From Ottelia alismoides (lineage: Eukaryota; Streptophyta; Magnoliopsida; Alismatales; Hydrocharitaceae), in the NCBI GenBank assembly GCA_037367405.1, contig JAZKJV010000301.1, forward strand, positions 496,001 to 560,000: DNA of 64,000 nt. The letters run 5' to 3'. Position 1 is the first letter of the stretch. Each line of letters starts with the position of its first letter. The position numbers were made by a program, and so were the translations under genes. Of this stretch, positions 9,315-21,282 are shown one piece after another. Below the pieces are notes generated by a model. The model was not told where the DNA came from. It saw only the letters and a list, made by a program, of their open reading frames with translations, and ran no database searches.

Positions 9315-10170
9315 ATGTCAGAAAACAAAGTAGATATGCCCTCCGTAGGCGCGTTCATAGGTCTCGCGCCAATAGTCAAGATGGATGGGACGAATTATGA
9401 GCTCTGGGCAATGCAATTCATGAGCCTTATGAAGTCGAACGGTAAGAAGCACATACTTACCGAGGAAGAACCGACAGCGAAGACTGGGATCTATGCCTCA
9501 TGGGAAACTGATGATTCATATGCCAAGGTCTGGCTCTTAGGCACGTTGACGATATAGATTGTAAATGATGTTCTCCATCAACCCACCGCTAAGGCTATGT
9601 GGGACATCCTGGCGGCCGCTTATTCGTAGGTGCGAAATGAAATAAAGATGTTACAGCTCCAATATGATATTTTTACAATGAAGCAGGATGGCCGACCACT
9701 ACATTCCTTGTATACATCCCTACGGGGGATGTTTGAGAAACTCTACAGTATTATACCTCTCATGGCTACCCTTGAACAACAGAAAACTTTCTGGAATGCT
9801 ACCATGTGGGGGTACTGCTCGCTGCACTTGATCCTGAGTATGATGCAACCTGATCTCAGATACTTGCCGATGCTACCATTCCTCTTATGGAGGAAGTTTA
9901 CCGGAGGCTTAGCCGCATATCTGTCTCTTCCAGTACTTCTACTCCACCACCTTCGGCGATGGTTGTGTCACAAGGGAGAGTTGACCAGTCTTCATTTGTG
10001 GACGTGGACCTTGTGGTCGAGGAGGTCGTTTTCGCCAACCATACCCTTTCTGCGATCGCACATGTCACTTTGAGGATACATACTATTCTAAGCATGGGTT
10101 TCCAGCATCGGTGCGCGTAGCTGAGCATGTTGCATCTCCGTCGGCATCTACTTCAGATCACATGTATTAG
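9315..10170 (+). pseudogene. Copia A gag remnant
   Basis: Starts MSENKVDMPSVGAF and continues PIVKMDGTNYELWAMQF, closely matching gag of copia B and C. Early stop at about 9555 (TAG) and another near 9628, then frameshifts from about 9800. The zinc-knuckle region (10050-10120) is out of frame. Confidence 0.82.
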
Positions 10171-13100
10171 GAGCTTGTGGCGCGATTGCGCGATATTATG
10201 CCTCAAACATTTACAGATTCTCCAAAAGGTTCTTCAGATATTGCTGCTTCGACATCTGCTAGTACTTCTGCCTCTGCTAGCACCTCAACCAATGCTTCTG
10301 CTTTTACATCATGTCATGATATTTCAAATTGGATTATGGACTCCGACGCAACCGATCATCTCTGTCGCGATAGAGATAGACTTGAGTTATACGAAGACAT
10401 TCCACCAGAACGGTCAGTGATCATAGTTGATGGGACTCATTCCCCCATTGTTGGACAGGGGGAGATTACCTTCTCACCGTCCATGCATTTATAGAATGTT
10501 TTTTATGCCCATGATTTTTCCATGAATCTATTGTCTATTAGTCAGATTATGAAGGATTTGCACTGTCGTGCTATATTTAACCCATCTTCTCTTATTTTTT
10601 CAAGACATACTAACGGCAGGGTGATTGGTTCTGGCTCTGAGCAGGATGGTCTCTATCGTATGATCCAAAATTCCTATGCTGGTGTCTCTTCATACTCAGC
10701 CAGATCAGTCTCTCCGTACAGCTGACATCTACGCTTTTGTCACCTCCCGTTTCAGAAGACGCGCCATCTCTTGCCTCAGATTTCTCCAAGTTTTTTTTGG
10801 TGTGAAGCATGTCAGTTGGGAAAGCACCATCGAGCTAGCTTCCCTACTCGTTAGTGTCGGAGCAGTAGCTCTTCGTTTGAACTATTTCATGTTGATATTT
10901 GGGGTCCGAGTCGTGTTCCTGATCATCAGGGACACAAATTTTACCTTGTCGTAGTTGATGACTTCTCTCGTGTGTCGTGGGCATGGAAGGCCGTATCCCG
11001 ATATGTCCGATATCGGGTATCGACAGGCAAAAAAGGCGAGCTGAATCCCGATGTCGGCGATATGGCGTCGATATATCGCCGATATATCGGCGATATATCG
11101 GTATCGACATGGTACCGATATCGATACCGATATCGATATGTCCTTCCATGGGACTCGTGGGTATTTCTATTAAAGAATAAATCTAAAGCAGGGGATGCTA
11201 TTAAAAGTCTTATAATTGAAGTGTAGAATGTTTTTTCCTCTCATGTTAAATATGTTCGCACGGACAATGCTTTGGAATTTTGCACTCGCTCTCTCTCCCA
11301 TTTCTTCTTGTCCAAAGGTAGTATTCATCAAACCATCTGTGCTTACACATCTCAACAGAATGGAGTGGCAGAGCGGAAACATCGTCATCTCCTGGATATT
11401 ACTCGAAACCTGCTTATCCAGAACTGTGCACCTATCTCTTTTTGGGGGGATGCTATTCTTACGGCCTGCTACCTTGTGAATCGTATGCCTCCTCAGTTCT
11501 CGGTGAGAAAATTCCTCTTTCTGTTATTTTTCCAGAGAAGGAATTATTTTCTCTTACCCCTCGTGTCTTTGGTGTTGTTGCTTTTGTTCACCAGTTGTCT
11601 CGTGGACTTGACAAACTCTCACCTAGAGCTGTCAAGTGTGTCTTTGTGGGTTACTCTCGGACTCAGAAGGGATACCGTTGTTATGATCCTGTAAACAGGA
11701 AATATCTCGTCAGCTCAGTGCTGATGTTACAATTTTCGAGTCAGTGATGTTCTTCTCCCCTGCAGATGATAGGTTGGCCTCCTCCACATCTAATGATGAC
11801 GTCTATGTTCCTCCTCCTAGTCTGAGTCCACTTTGTCCATTCCTGTCCCGGTCGTCACACCAACGTCATCACCACCACCACCACCACAAGGTCCACAACA
11901 ACCTATCATGCCATTAGCTAAATACTATACACGTCAGTCAGGTCCTGCTCAGGCTGCGCATCAATCATCCATCACGCCTCAGGTATGTTCATATGTTATT
12001 ACTAACGATGGGTCAGATAGTGTGCCTGTGCAGGAGTCTCCTTTGCAGGAGGAATGTGTACCGACAAGTACAGTGAATGGCGATCTTGATGTCCCTTATG
12101 CTATTCGGAAGCAGAAACATACTTGCGCATCTTATCCCCTTGCTTCCCATGTTTCCTTTCATCGTCTCACATGAGACTTTCAGAGATTTGTTGTGGCCTT
12201 GTCTTCCGTGGAGACACCACGGAATTATCAGGATGCAATGAAAATTGACTGATGGCAGTTGGCTATGGAAGAAGAAATGACTGCTTTACATTCACGGGGT
12301 ATATGGAGCTTAGTTTCCGCTCCTTCCGACGCATCTATTGTTAGCTGCAAATGGGTATTCACAGTAAAGTACCACGCATATGGGAGCCTTGACAGGTACA
12401 AGGCAAGGCTAGTGGCGAGAGGCTTCACTCAAACATATGGTGTGGACTATATGGATACTTTCTCTCCAGTGGCTCGTCACTCTACTCTTCGCATTCTTCT
12501 ATCTGTTGTTGTAGTATGCGATTGGTCCATATTTCAACTTGATGTCAAGAATGCATTCTTGTATGGCGATCTGTTGGAAGAAGTCTACATGCAGTAATCA
12601 CCGGGGTTTGCTACTAAGGGGTAGAATCATATATGGCCTTAAACATAACCCAAGGGCGTGGTTTCAGAAGCTTTCCCATCTAATTGAACGACAGGGATTC
12701 AAAAGATCAAATGCGGATCACTCGTTGTTCATTCAAAAGACTTCTAGAGGTACGGTTGTGATCATGGTATATGTTGATGATATTATGGTTACAGGAGATG
12801 ATGCTCATGGGATAGAGATGGCAAAAGCATTTTGGACCGTCAGTTTGTCACGAAGGATCTTGGTACCCTACGATACTTTCTGGAACTGAGTTTGCCAGGA
12901 ATGCACAGGGTCTTGTGATGACCCAAAGGAAATATATTACAGATTTGCTAATTGAAACAGGCATGGTTGGATACTTGGATGTAGACCCTCGAGCACTCCT
13001 ATGGACCCGAGTATTAAATTATATGACAATGATACTGTGGAGGTTGACAGGAGAAGATATCGAGAATTGGTGGGTAAGCTTCTTTACATCACTATAACTC

Positions 13101-13386
13101 AACCTGATATTGCCTTTGCGGTAAGTTGAGTGAGCCAATTCATAGAGCAACCAAGACAAATACATATGGATGCCATATATGTGATGCTACAGTATCTAAA
13201 GTCTTCTCCAGGCTCAAGATTCTTGTTTAAAAATAACACAGATTAATCTATTTCGGCATGTGCCGATGCAGACTATGCAGGATGTCCTAAGGATCGCAAG
13301 TCGACTTCAGGCTTTGCAGTTTTTGTGGGCAGCTCGTTGGTTTCTTGGAAAAGCAAGAAACAAACTGTTGTGGCTAGATCAAGTGC
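10171..13386 (+). pseudogene. Copia A pol remnant (protease, integrase, RT, part of RNase H)
   Basis: Protease motif reads WIMDSDATDHLC (about 10333), so the catalytic DSG has become DSD. Integrase pieces (FCTRSLSHF, TSQQNGVAERKHRHLLD) are split by the TIR element at 10982-11154. RT carries the active-site YVDDIMVTGDD at 12769. RNase H begins [18 protein letters not shown] (13259) and stops abruptly at VARSSA (13386). Several stops and frameshifts; not functional. Confidence 0.85.
10982..11154 (-). mobile_element. Short TIR element, GATATATCGGC family, copy 3
   Basis: 173 bp in the integrase region of copia A, opposite in orientation to copies 1 and 2: CATGGAAGGCCGTATCCCG at the left, ATATGTCCTTCCATG at the right. 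TCGTGGG flanks it (10975-10981, 11155-11161). The copia reading DDFSRVSW is cut exactly here and resumes as VFLLKNKS. The core carries CGACATGGTACCGATATC. Confidence 0.78.
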
Positions 13387-13917
13387 ATATGTAGACTTAT
13401 ACACTCAAATCCATTAACGAATAACGAAGCGGAGACTTCGACACCGAGCACTTAGACGTAGCACATGGACACGATCTGTACGCAACGAGCCTGTGCACGG
13501 GCTTTGCGCGAGGCGACAGAGCGTGCACTGAGGTGCAGCGCGCGAGGTGGGGACGCGCGAGGGGGGTGGCGTTGCAGCGTAAGGGAGCGACACTGCGACG
13601 CGTGGGAGCGACACTGCTGTGCGCTATGGAGACGCTACGCGCAAAGGTTGGAGCGCAGAGGCAGGGGTGACACCTGAGACGGGAAGGACGACGCACAGAG
13701 GGGAGGGGGGGCGGGTAGGGTTAAGGTTTCAGTTACGAGAGCTTCGATCTAGGACCACCACTTTGATACAATGTTGAAGAAAAATAAGAGAGATGTTTAT
13801 TCCTGTAACCTTAGGCTCTGTTATATAAGGGGAGAGACCTATGGGTAAATTAATAAGATAGATAAAAGAAATAAAATGATTGGAAAAGATACATAGGAAT
13901 GTAGAAATATCTCAACA
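13385..13917 (-). mobile_element. Inverted copia leader and LTR fused to truncated copia A
   Basis: Minus-strand reading: LTR 13917-13772 (TGTTGAGATATTTC to TTCTTCAACA, 146 bp), primer site TTGTATCAAAG (13771 downward), then leader down to GGATTTGAGTGTATAAG at 13414-13388. It meets the sense RNase H frame at AGTGCA (13382-13387), which both partners can supply. So copia A has a 5' LTR and, instead of its 3' LTR, an inverted 5' end. Either a strand-switch during reverse transcription or two joined fragments. Confidence 0.75.
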
Positions 13918-14069
13918 ACAACCATCAGTGGAACATTCTTTTAGTTCTTCGATACTCGAAGAATTGAAGAAAGAGGCTCTTTTATGTTGCTAATTGGCAA
14001 ACCAACATTACGTCTTAAGCAGATTTTGTCTATGCAATTCCCCCGAGGATATACGATTTACCATTGGTT

Positions 14070-14474
14070 TTGTCATGTTTGTATGTGGGAAAATTGTCGT
14101 CGATGCTACAAGAAGCAGATCAAGGTTTCCAAATCAAGTGCATAAGCAACATACAATGCCATGACTTAGTCACATGTGAGATTACATGCCTCATCCTTTT
14201 TTTTACAAGAACTCTGATTTCATGCAACAATCTTAGTTCCTCTTTTTTGTAACACCAAGTCTGCCACTTGCATCACTACCAACTGTGTTTTTCATGATCA
14301 TATTGAGGTAGACTACCCCTTTCTTAGAGATACAATGTGAGAAGGAAATATTACTACTCCATCATTTCCACAGAGCTCTAGCTTGCATATTTAAGCACTT
14401 CAAAAGAAATTTATCTCATTATTGACATTCAAGTTGAGCATGATCAATAGATATGCTCCAACTTGAGGGGGATA
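14070..14474 (+). pseudogene. Copia RNase H C-terminus, other lineage
   Basis: Weak but ordered pieces: NTKSATCITTNCVFHD, HIEVDYPFLRD, FKLSMINRYAPT then a stop and GGGGGAT (14467-14473), the usual end of copia pol and polypurine tract. More diverged than A-F, so an older insertion. Confidence 0.55.
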
Positions 14475-14735
14475 TTGACATTATTAACGTTATTGGACCA
14501 TTACTGGTCATTTATATATTTTCAATTTGTAGCACATATATGTTTAGGAGTTCTGTTGAGGACTTTTATGTATTTTCCATCATAGGCTTTAAGGTTTCAT
14601 GCTATATAAAAAGTCATATCGCTTGCATAATTTTATTACTATTATTCACAACTTTTTTCCACAATAACAAAATCTTGCTTCACAACGTTCGACCATTCTT
14701 GTGCGAAAAGGTATGTTGGATCATTTCCAAGTAAC
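14475..14735 (+). repeat. Probable 3' LTR of the old copia remnant
   Basis: Begins TTGACATTATTAACG directly after the polypurine tract, contains TGCTATATAAAAAG (TATA-like, about 14600) and may end AAGTAACA at 14735. No partner LTR in the window. Confidence 0.4.
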
Positions 14736-15477
14736 ACCAATACACTTACTTTTGTATGAAGATATATGGTACTTGTTACGAATCATGGAAGCAAACGCAC
14801 ACAACCGATCTAACATGCACGCACGCAGACACATTGATTTATAAGGTTCACCTGTAACTGTGTTACGTCCTTGGGAGGTGACGATTGGTTTTTACTATAT
14901 GTAGTAAGATGAATACAGAAGATACAAAGAATCCTAACCCTAGGAGAGCTTACATATGATGAGATTTCCGTCCGGTAGGGTATGGTGGCATGTGGTGAGG
15001 TGATGGGAGCATACAACGGTTCTCTGACTGGATCCAACAAAACATATAGTTAGGAATTCTAAGCATATCAACAATACTCAAAGAAAAAAGCACCATTGAT
15101 ATGAAAAACTTCTGTCTAAATCTTAAAAAGCAGCTGAGTGCTACATGACTATACATAGGCAGGCTATTCATTACTCTTATGGATCCATACCAAATGGTGC
15201 ATTTCAAACTATTTATGAATTATGATGCATGTGATTGTTTTTATTGCGTCAACTAAATACGAAAACTAGTTTTGGATGTAAACGGACTGGATAAATCATC
15301 TCTAATTTCCTGTAAAAGAATTTTGTGATTATTTCACAATAAAATTAAAGAGATAAGGGATTTTTTATTACTTCACAAACATGACCTTGCATTTCTAAGT
15401 GTTTTTGTTAATTTATTATTGAAATCATAAGCACTATATTTTGTATTTCAGATTTTGATTAAGTTGTAGTTTTGCCT
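14736..15477. other. No gene; plain intron
   Basis: AT-rich intronic sequence between the copia remnant and the SINE. I see no repeat pair, coding frame or structural RNA in it. Confidence 0.5.
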
Positions 15478-15669
15478 AAGCACCCACTCCAATGGTCCGG
15501 TGGTAGTGCAGTGTGTCTACTACCAAAAATCAGGGTTCAAATCCCCTCTTGTGTGGGTTGCATTAGGTAGCCGACAACCAACGTAAAAAAGAGTCGGATC
15601 TTTCAACATGGATTTGAGCAAGAATCCATGTAGCCAACCCTACTTAAAGTGGGAGAGGGCTTCTCCGTT
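15478..15669 (+). mobile_element. tRNA-derived SINE, copy 1
   Basis: About 190 bp. Near the 5' end it carries an A-box-like GGTGGTAGTGCAG (15499-15511) and a perfect pol III B box GGTTCAAATCC (15534-15544), then TTGCATTAGGTAGCCGAC and TCTTTCAACATGGATTTGAG. TTTTGCCT precedes (15470-15477) and follows it (15670-15677), a plausible 8-bp TSD. A second copy is at 22213-22400 and a truncated one around LINE B. Confidence 0.75.
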
Positions 15670-15909
15670 TTTTGCCTTCGCATTGCATTTAGCTTTTTAT
15701 GTTTTCCTCTTGGTTGGGATAAGAAGCTTTTGCTTTACTCTCTCCTTTTCCTGTCAAGGAGCATCTATCTGCATTCTTGTAGATTCCTTTCGGCTTGCTA
15801 TTTTGAGAGTTAACCTTTTTATGAATTGGAGTGATGAGCTGCTTTGGAAGTACGTGTTCCTCCATCATAATTCAGCTACCATATGTTACTTAATGCTAGT
15901 TATCAACAG

Positions 15910-16023
15910 GGAAGGAGATGGAGCGACGGACTTCACCAGGCTGTTGAGGCTAAAGAAGGTTTGCCCATTCAGAATGAGACAGTTACATTGGCCTCCATCA
16001 GCTATCAGAATTTCTTTCTTCAA
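15910..16023 (+). CDS. SECA1: SECA1 exon d (NBD1 return strand)
   Basis: Thirty-eight codons in phase 0 starting [17 protein letters not shown] and ending YQNFFLQ, an almost invariant SecA block. Acceptor ATCAACAG at 15909, donor GTGAGA at 16024. A 75-bp intron separates it from the next exon, so these two exons are a small island between two 7.5-kb introns. Confidence 0.95.
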
Positions 16024-16098
16024 GTGAGATATTTAGTAATATTCATTTTTGGGGCCCTTTTTCTTGAATCAGTAATGCCTATTTTGTTAAATATGCAG

Positions 16099-16212
16099 TT
16101 CCCCAAACTTTGTGGTATGACTGGCACCGCAGCTACAGAAAGTACAGAATTCGAAAGCATATACAAGTTAAAAGTTACGGTAGTGCCAACTAATAAACCC
16201 ATGATAAGAAAG
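16099..16212 (+). CDS. SECA1: SECA1 exon e (GMTGTA motif)
   Basis: Thirty-eight codons in phase 0, [11 protein letters not shown] to TNKPMIRK. The GMTGTA and [10 protein letters not shown] strings are classic SecA. Acceptor AATATGCAG, donor GTAAAA at 16213. Confidence 0.95.
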
Positions 16213-16697
16213 GTAAAATATCTATTTCTAGTTCTTAATCCTTGTTAGAATTTATGAGAGGAAGTTGGTCGTCACCTTCCTCCATTGCACCTCTTTCCTG
16301 TTTTCCCCTTTGCCTCTGCGTATTAAGAGGCCTATGATTATGGATAGATCTTTTCTTTTCTCCTGAATTCGACTAACTGTATTCAAATGTTTTACTTCTC
16401 AAAATAATATATTTATATAGTGTTAAGACGTAAACTGCTCTTGTAGAGATGAACCAACTACTTGGGGGTTGTTTGTAGTGGGACATATGTTGCTTTTGCT
16501 AATGATAATTGAGAAAAATGATGGTTGTTTAATTTTTTTGAATTTTGGACATGATTCATAATATATACCTGTTGATAAATTTAGATAATTTATTACATGC
16601 AATATAGTCAGGATAGAGAATTTGCCTTTGTAGCCTGCCACCCAGAAAATGAAGTTGTACTGGTAAGTAGATTAAATCATCTAAATGATTTACATCT

Positions 16698-17316
16698 CAT
16701 AGAGATAATGGTGATAGCTTGGCGGTGGCCATGGAGATCTTAGCGTATTGGAAAAGACAACATGCAAATGGCCTCCTATGGACGGTGGACTTCTCAAATG
16801 CATACGATACAGTAGACTGGCGCTTCATGTGGGTGGCTCTTGCATGGCGCGAATTCCCTGATGTTTGGATTTCCTGGATAAGATGTATCACCACAGCATC
16901 ATACTTTGTTCTCGTCAATGGCCGACATGAGGGGGGTTTTTTCCAGCCTTAGTGGGGGGTATGACATGGATGCCACTTAAGCCCCATGTTATTCGTTAAT
17001 GCTGCAGATGTGTTGGCCTGCATAGTTGGACATGGGATTTCAATATGCTATACACTTGGAGACATCTCGGTCCTCCTCCTTTAATATGCTAATGATAATA
17101 TTTTCTTTATCGAAGGAGATCGAGAGGAGGCTAGTGGGATGGCTGCAACTCTTGAAATTTTCGGTGAACTCTCAGGTCTTACTCTAAACCGAAACAAGTC
17201 TATAGTTATCCCCTTTGGTATGTCAGATGTAGATGCTTTGGCTTGTAGTGCGGAACTGGGTACAACAATCGAGTCCCTACCAATTCGTTAGATGAGCAAA
17301 TGGAGGGTGGGATCCT
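16698..17316 (+). pseudogene. LINE C/E, left part: RT palm
   Basis: Sense L1 RT starting in the middle of the domain: LAVAMEILAYWKRQ, LLWTVDFSNAYDTVDWRF, WISWIRCITTASYFVLVN, GGFFQP then a stop, YANDN in place of the FADD active site (17088, second Asp changed), FGELSGLTLNRNKS and IPFGMSDVDAL. It ends near ATGGAGGGTGGGATCCT, and the next residues expected of an L1 are found at 21290 onward. Confidence 0.75.
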
Positions 17317-17419
17317 GAGATGGGACCCACTGCTAGATATTGCGTTAATAAAAGAAAATGATCACAATACGAGTCCATGCATCTACCAAAGCCTTATAAT
17401 GCTCCAAAACATACCCAGA

Positions 17420-18270
17420 TTAAAACGATTGACTGCGAAAAATACACTCATTTTTGCCACACCAGATTGCCCACATGAGCGCAAAGGGACGTGTGCTATC
17501 CTCATGTCCATTCCCGCAACCTGCACGAATGGAGTTCCAGAAACCAATTGAACTTCCTGCATCAAGCCAAGTAATACCCGCTTTCCTCCTGACCTCTACC
17601 AAATGAGTACAAGTAAGGAAAATATGGTTCAAATCTTCCATCTCATCACCACATCTATCACAATAGACATCTTCATTTTGTAGCATCTTACCTGACGCTC
17701 CTTGGAAAGCACCTTACCATGTCTAGCCAGCCACAAGAAGACCTTGATTCTTTTTGGAACTTTGCTTCTCCAGATGATTCTGCTATCATGTTCGACTTCT
17801 TCCTGCACATCCTCATGGACCTCTGTATGGAAATTATATGCTTTTTTCACTGTGAACCTGTTGTCGCTCCACTCAGAATGGTCCTTCTCACCAACAAGAT
17901 CATCTAATTCAGTCAACTCAACGTACAACCTCTAAAACTCGAATAGTTCAACAAAAGATGTAATCCATGACCCATTCTACAAGTTGCATGCAATGTTGCA
18001 TTTTGGTCGGCTGCCAATGCCAAAAGTCTTGGACATCTTTCACCTAGAATGCCATTGCCACTCCAATTATTAAACCAAAAATCTAAAATACAGACCATCG
18101 CTAAGAACCAGTCGCAATCTCGTTTCTATCTCTGGTAAAATTCTGGTAATACCTTGCCACAATAGGGAAGGAGCATAGATGCGGCTGGTCTTAAGCGGGC
18201 AATGAATTCCATAAATCCTCCTCAAGGGTCTGCACACCAGATTCTCAGAACTCCCCCATAATCTCACCAC
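17420..18270 (-). pseudogene. LINE D ORF2 C-terminus, zf-RVT
   Basis: Minus-strand pieces: SEWSDNRFTVKKAY, SKVPKRIKVFLWLARHGKVL, then YCDRCGDEMEDLNHIFLTC (CX2CX7HX4C) and MWAIWCGKNECIFRSQSF, the typical L1 ending. Frame changes at about 17650, 17915 and 18080. Confidence 0.75.
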
Positions 18271-18554
18271 CCACTTTCTTGCAGAGATTTATTCATTTCC
18301 TCGACTCTCAATACCCCCAAACCTCGATTCCTTTTTGTAGTAGTGATCCTGAACCACGAGATCAAATGAAGACCTCTTTTTTTCTGTTTCCTATCCGACC
18401 AGAAGAACCTTTTCATCAACGCCTTCAACCTATTACGGACACCAACCAAGAGCAGTCTTGTATAGTAGAAAAAGGTGGGAATAACTGACAAAACACGCTT
18501 TAAAAGAACCAGCGTGCTTCCTTTTGAAAGAGTCGTTGCCTTCCAACCTGTCAT
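18264..18554 (-). pseudogene. LINE D ORF2, post-palm RT
   Basis: MTGWKATTLSKGSTLVLLK, RVLSVIPTFFYYT, RLKALMKRFFWSDRKQKKRG and RNRGLGVLRVEEMNKSL, the segment following the RT palm in plant L1 ORF2. The palm itself is missing upstream. Confidence 0.75.
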
Positions 18555-18709
18555 CTTTCCCTCTAATCATCCAATTGTCAAAACAGATAACATAAACAAC
18601 TAGAATTTATTGCCAAATGTGAAAATAGACAAAATAAACTATTACAATTCATAACATGAATCCAAAAAGTCATGGATAATGGTGATTCTTTGAAGAAAGT
18701 AGATACATG

Positions 18710-18872
18710 TTTTAAAAGGTCGTTTAAAAGACCGCTTTAGGCCGTTTAAGGTCGTTTATGCGGCCCACCCGTTTATGGACCCGCGTTTGATTAAATGATG
18801 TGGTCGGGCACCACATGCATTTTAACGGTCATTTAAACGACTGTTTAGACCATTTTTTGCATCCCTGTTTGC
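18710..18872. mobile_element. Short periodic element with GGTCGTTTAAA words
   Basis: Built of AAAAGGTCGTTTAAAAGACC, GGCCGTTTAAGGTCG, CCCGTTTATGGACCCG and ACGGTCATTTAAACGACTG, all mutually complementary. It ends near TTTTTTGCATCCCTG. It interrupts LINE D where the RT palm is lost. Same style as the other periodic TIR elements; exact ends and TSD not resolved. Confidence 0.5.
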
Positions 18873-19110
18873 AATAATGAGATAGCAGGGATTGGATAGG
18901 GTAATCGGTCTAAAATCCTCCACCATATACAGTACCTCCCCCTTTGGCAAAAGAAATATGAAGGCTCTATTCAACCTTTTAATACCCTGATTATCTTCTC
19001 TAAGCTCCTGTAGAAAAGTACATGGAAGCCATCTGGACCCTGATCCTCCGTCATCGCGATCTGACTCAAGCAAGTTTTCCTTGGAGATCACAGTTCGATG
19101 GTAGCCCTGG
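18822..19110 (-). pseudogene. LINE D ORF2, RT N-terminal block
   Basis: Minus-strand RAFIFLLPKGE, VEDFRPITLSNPCYLIIA, the RT fingers motif of L1 elements, preceded by DGFHVL-like residues out of frame. The frame then runs into the inserted element at 18872. Confidence 0.7.
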
Positions 19111-19328
19111 ACGCAGAATTCTCAAGACCCTACTCAGATGTGTTGCATTCTCGACCGAACTCCAAAGGGCTTCTTGCATAAAAGTAATCAGATCCGTTGA
19201 CTTGCCCCGATAGGAGAAAGCCTTGTTGAAAGAGACACATGGGTCAAACCACAAGGTTCGATCCGAACCCAACTCGCCCGACATGAATTTCAGGTTCCAC
19301 ACAGTGTTGCCCGAGATCATAATCAGGT

Positions 19329-21230
19329 TCACCCTTTTACCCAAATCAGATACACGGCTCTCGCTCGATCTTTGTGGCTTGAAATGCAAACCTCTAACCA
19401 CCCTACCGCATCCGAAGTCAGAGGCTTGCGAAGCAAATCCGCAAAGGAAGGGCCATCCTTGAAGCACACACTAGGTTGTTCTGCTTGGGAAAAGATCACC
19501 CTTTTGGAGCCTTTTCCAACTATTCCCGAAACGACCGGTGACGTTTTGTCTTCCCCAAAAACGGTGACGCTTCCTCTACCCTCTACCTTCCTCCTTCCCC
19601 CAGCAGGGCCGGTCTTCCAAGCAGTGTTCGGAAATGCGGTCCATGCGGCTGCATATGCGTATTCGGTCACTTGACCGAAGCGCATATGTTGTATGCGACA
19701 ATTTGCGATCAAAACGTATATGCTGTCCGCATATGTGGCGGCATATACGCCCGCATATCTGATAGGATTCATGTTCCATGACATGTTGATGACATATTAA
19801 CTCGATTTTTTCTCGAGCAACTCTTATACTATCATTTACATTGATGCATCTTTTCATTATTCTTGTATATGTTGCATTTGGGTATATAATCTAGTGTATT
19901 TTTTCTCATATCCATTTTTTCTCATTGTTCCCAACACTTATAATGAATTATTACTATTTCTTTGAATTTTCTATCTAATAAAATTTATTCTAATTCATCA
20001 AATAAAACACAAAATAATTAACTAATAGTCTGACACTTTACATTTATGTGCTTCTAATAAGTTTTATATGCAAATACAATTTTCCTTTATATTTTGTGTC
20101 AACATATTTTGTCCCTTGGAGATGCATATATGCGTATAATTTTGGGTGATGATTTGTATACCTAATACCTATGATTATTCTTTAACTTTTGTTATCTATA
20201 GGATATATACATATATTAAAGGTTTTCTTAGAATTCGTGCGTTCCCTGTTAAATCTAAATATGTATATGTATATATATGTATTATTCAAAATACAACTAA
20301 AAAATAATCAATTTATAATATCATGCTTATTTATCTTCTTGACTATATTATTTTATTTGATTTTGGATCTTATTAGATCATAAACTTTTTTATGTAAGCG
20401 CATTTTATTGTTTATTTTATAATATTTTAAATTAAAATATTATAAACCGCATAAACCGCATATACTTCCGTATACTCCTCCGCATATCCGCTTACTCATT
20501 TTAGACCGCATGACCGAACGAATACCGCATACCGCAACCACTTTCTCGTTAATTCTCGGATCGTCGACCTTGAACGACATCAAGTGAAGGTCTTCCTCCA
20601 CTTCAATTTGAATATGACGATCACCAACCCGAGCCTCATAGGTACACGTCAGATAATGAGAGAGATCCAAAGCTAAAGCCACCACATCTAACGATTGTCC
20701 ATGATGTAGCACATCGGAGACAATATGCTGGCAAGTCCCTGCTTGTTAAAGGCATCCCTCTGATGTGAATCATCCTCAACACGGGAGTCTTTACGATACC
20801 GTCTCGCAGCTTGGGCCTCCTCTAATGGAGCTTACCTGCGCATTATGGCTTAGAGAGCAACTTCTCTACATCGCGAGCAAAGATCCATCTTGCACAAATT
20901 GCCGGGCCCTCCATCTTGATGACATCACCAGTGAACGACAACCCGATGGCTCTTCCGATATCCATATCCTCCATGGCTTCCAAAAGGTAGTTGCCCACTT
21001 GGTGTCCCCGATATCTTCCATCTTAATAGATCGCAACATGCATTCGCTTGGTGTCCCCGAGCCCCACATTACAAACAGAGGCCCGCGAACCTCTTCAAGC
21101 CTTCCTTCTGATTACTCTCCCTTGATCTCTCTTTGAAGCCTTGCGAGTGTCGACGACGCCGCTGGACCAAGCTCCTGCCCCCCTTTGATTCCCTCATGGT
21201 AGAAGTTCCAATTTATCCCCAAGTTCTTTC
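19329..21230 (-). pseudogene. LINE D ORF1, split by an insertion
   Basis: Right part 21230-20546 with LSHYLTCTYEARVGD, IQIEVEEDLHLMSFK and VDDPRINEKV. Left part 19634-19340 with AWKTGPAGGRRKV, VIFSQAEQPSVCFKDG and PSFADLLRKPL. The last is typical of plant L1 ORF1 (nucleic-acid chaperone). The frame is cut between INEKV and AWKTG by a roughly 910-bp element. Confidence 0.65.
19635..20545. mobile_element. AT-rich element with ATGCGG-word termini
   Basis: Left end AGTGTTCGGAAATGCGGTCC, right end (complement) AGTGGTTGCGGTATGCGG. Both ends carry several GCATATGCG / ATGCGG words over about 100 bp. The 700-bp middle is very AT-rich and without frames. It cuts LINE D ORF1 cleanly. Looks like a non-autonomous TIR element; the TSD was not matched by eye. 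Confidence 0.6.
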
Positions 21231-21282
21231 TACCAATTTGTTACATTGGCCTTCCGTGGACATATGATATACTTAAAATAGC

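Larger units (their letters stand above)
17317..21282 (-). mobile_element. LINE D: antisense L1 inside LINE C/E, itself interrupted
   Basis: Reading from right to left: ORF1 (21230-19340), RT N-terminus (19110-18880), then a gap, post-palm RT (18554-18264) and the zf-RVT end (18100-17420). The endonuclease and RT palm are missing. Two foreign elements sit in it (19635-20545 and about 18710-18870). The 3' end near 17340 has only a poor A-run. Confidence 0.65.

Noticed and set aside
15481..15560. Possible tRNA gene (A- and B-box-like motifs)
   Set aside because: The body does not close a tRNA cloverleaf, and the same sequence recurs at 22213 with a common non-tRNA tail. It is the head of a SINE.
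19223..19784. Plus-strand frames at 19223-19674
   Set aside because: Shadows of the antisense LINE D ORF1, whose minus-strand reading has recognisable L1 residues.
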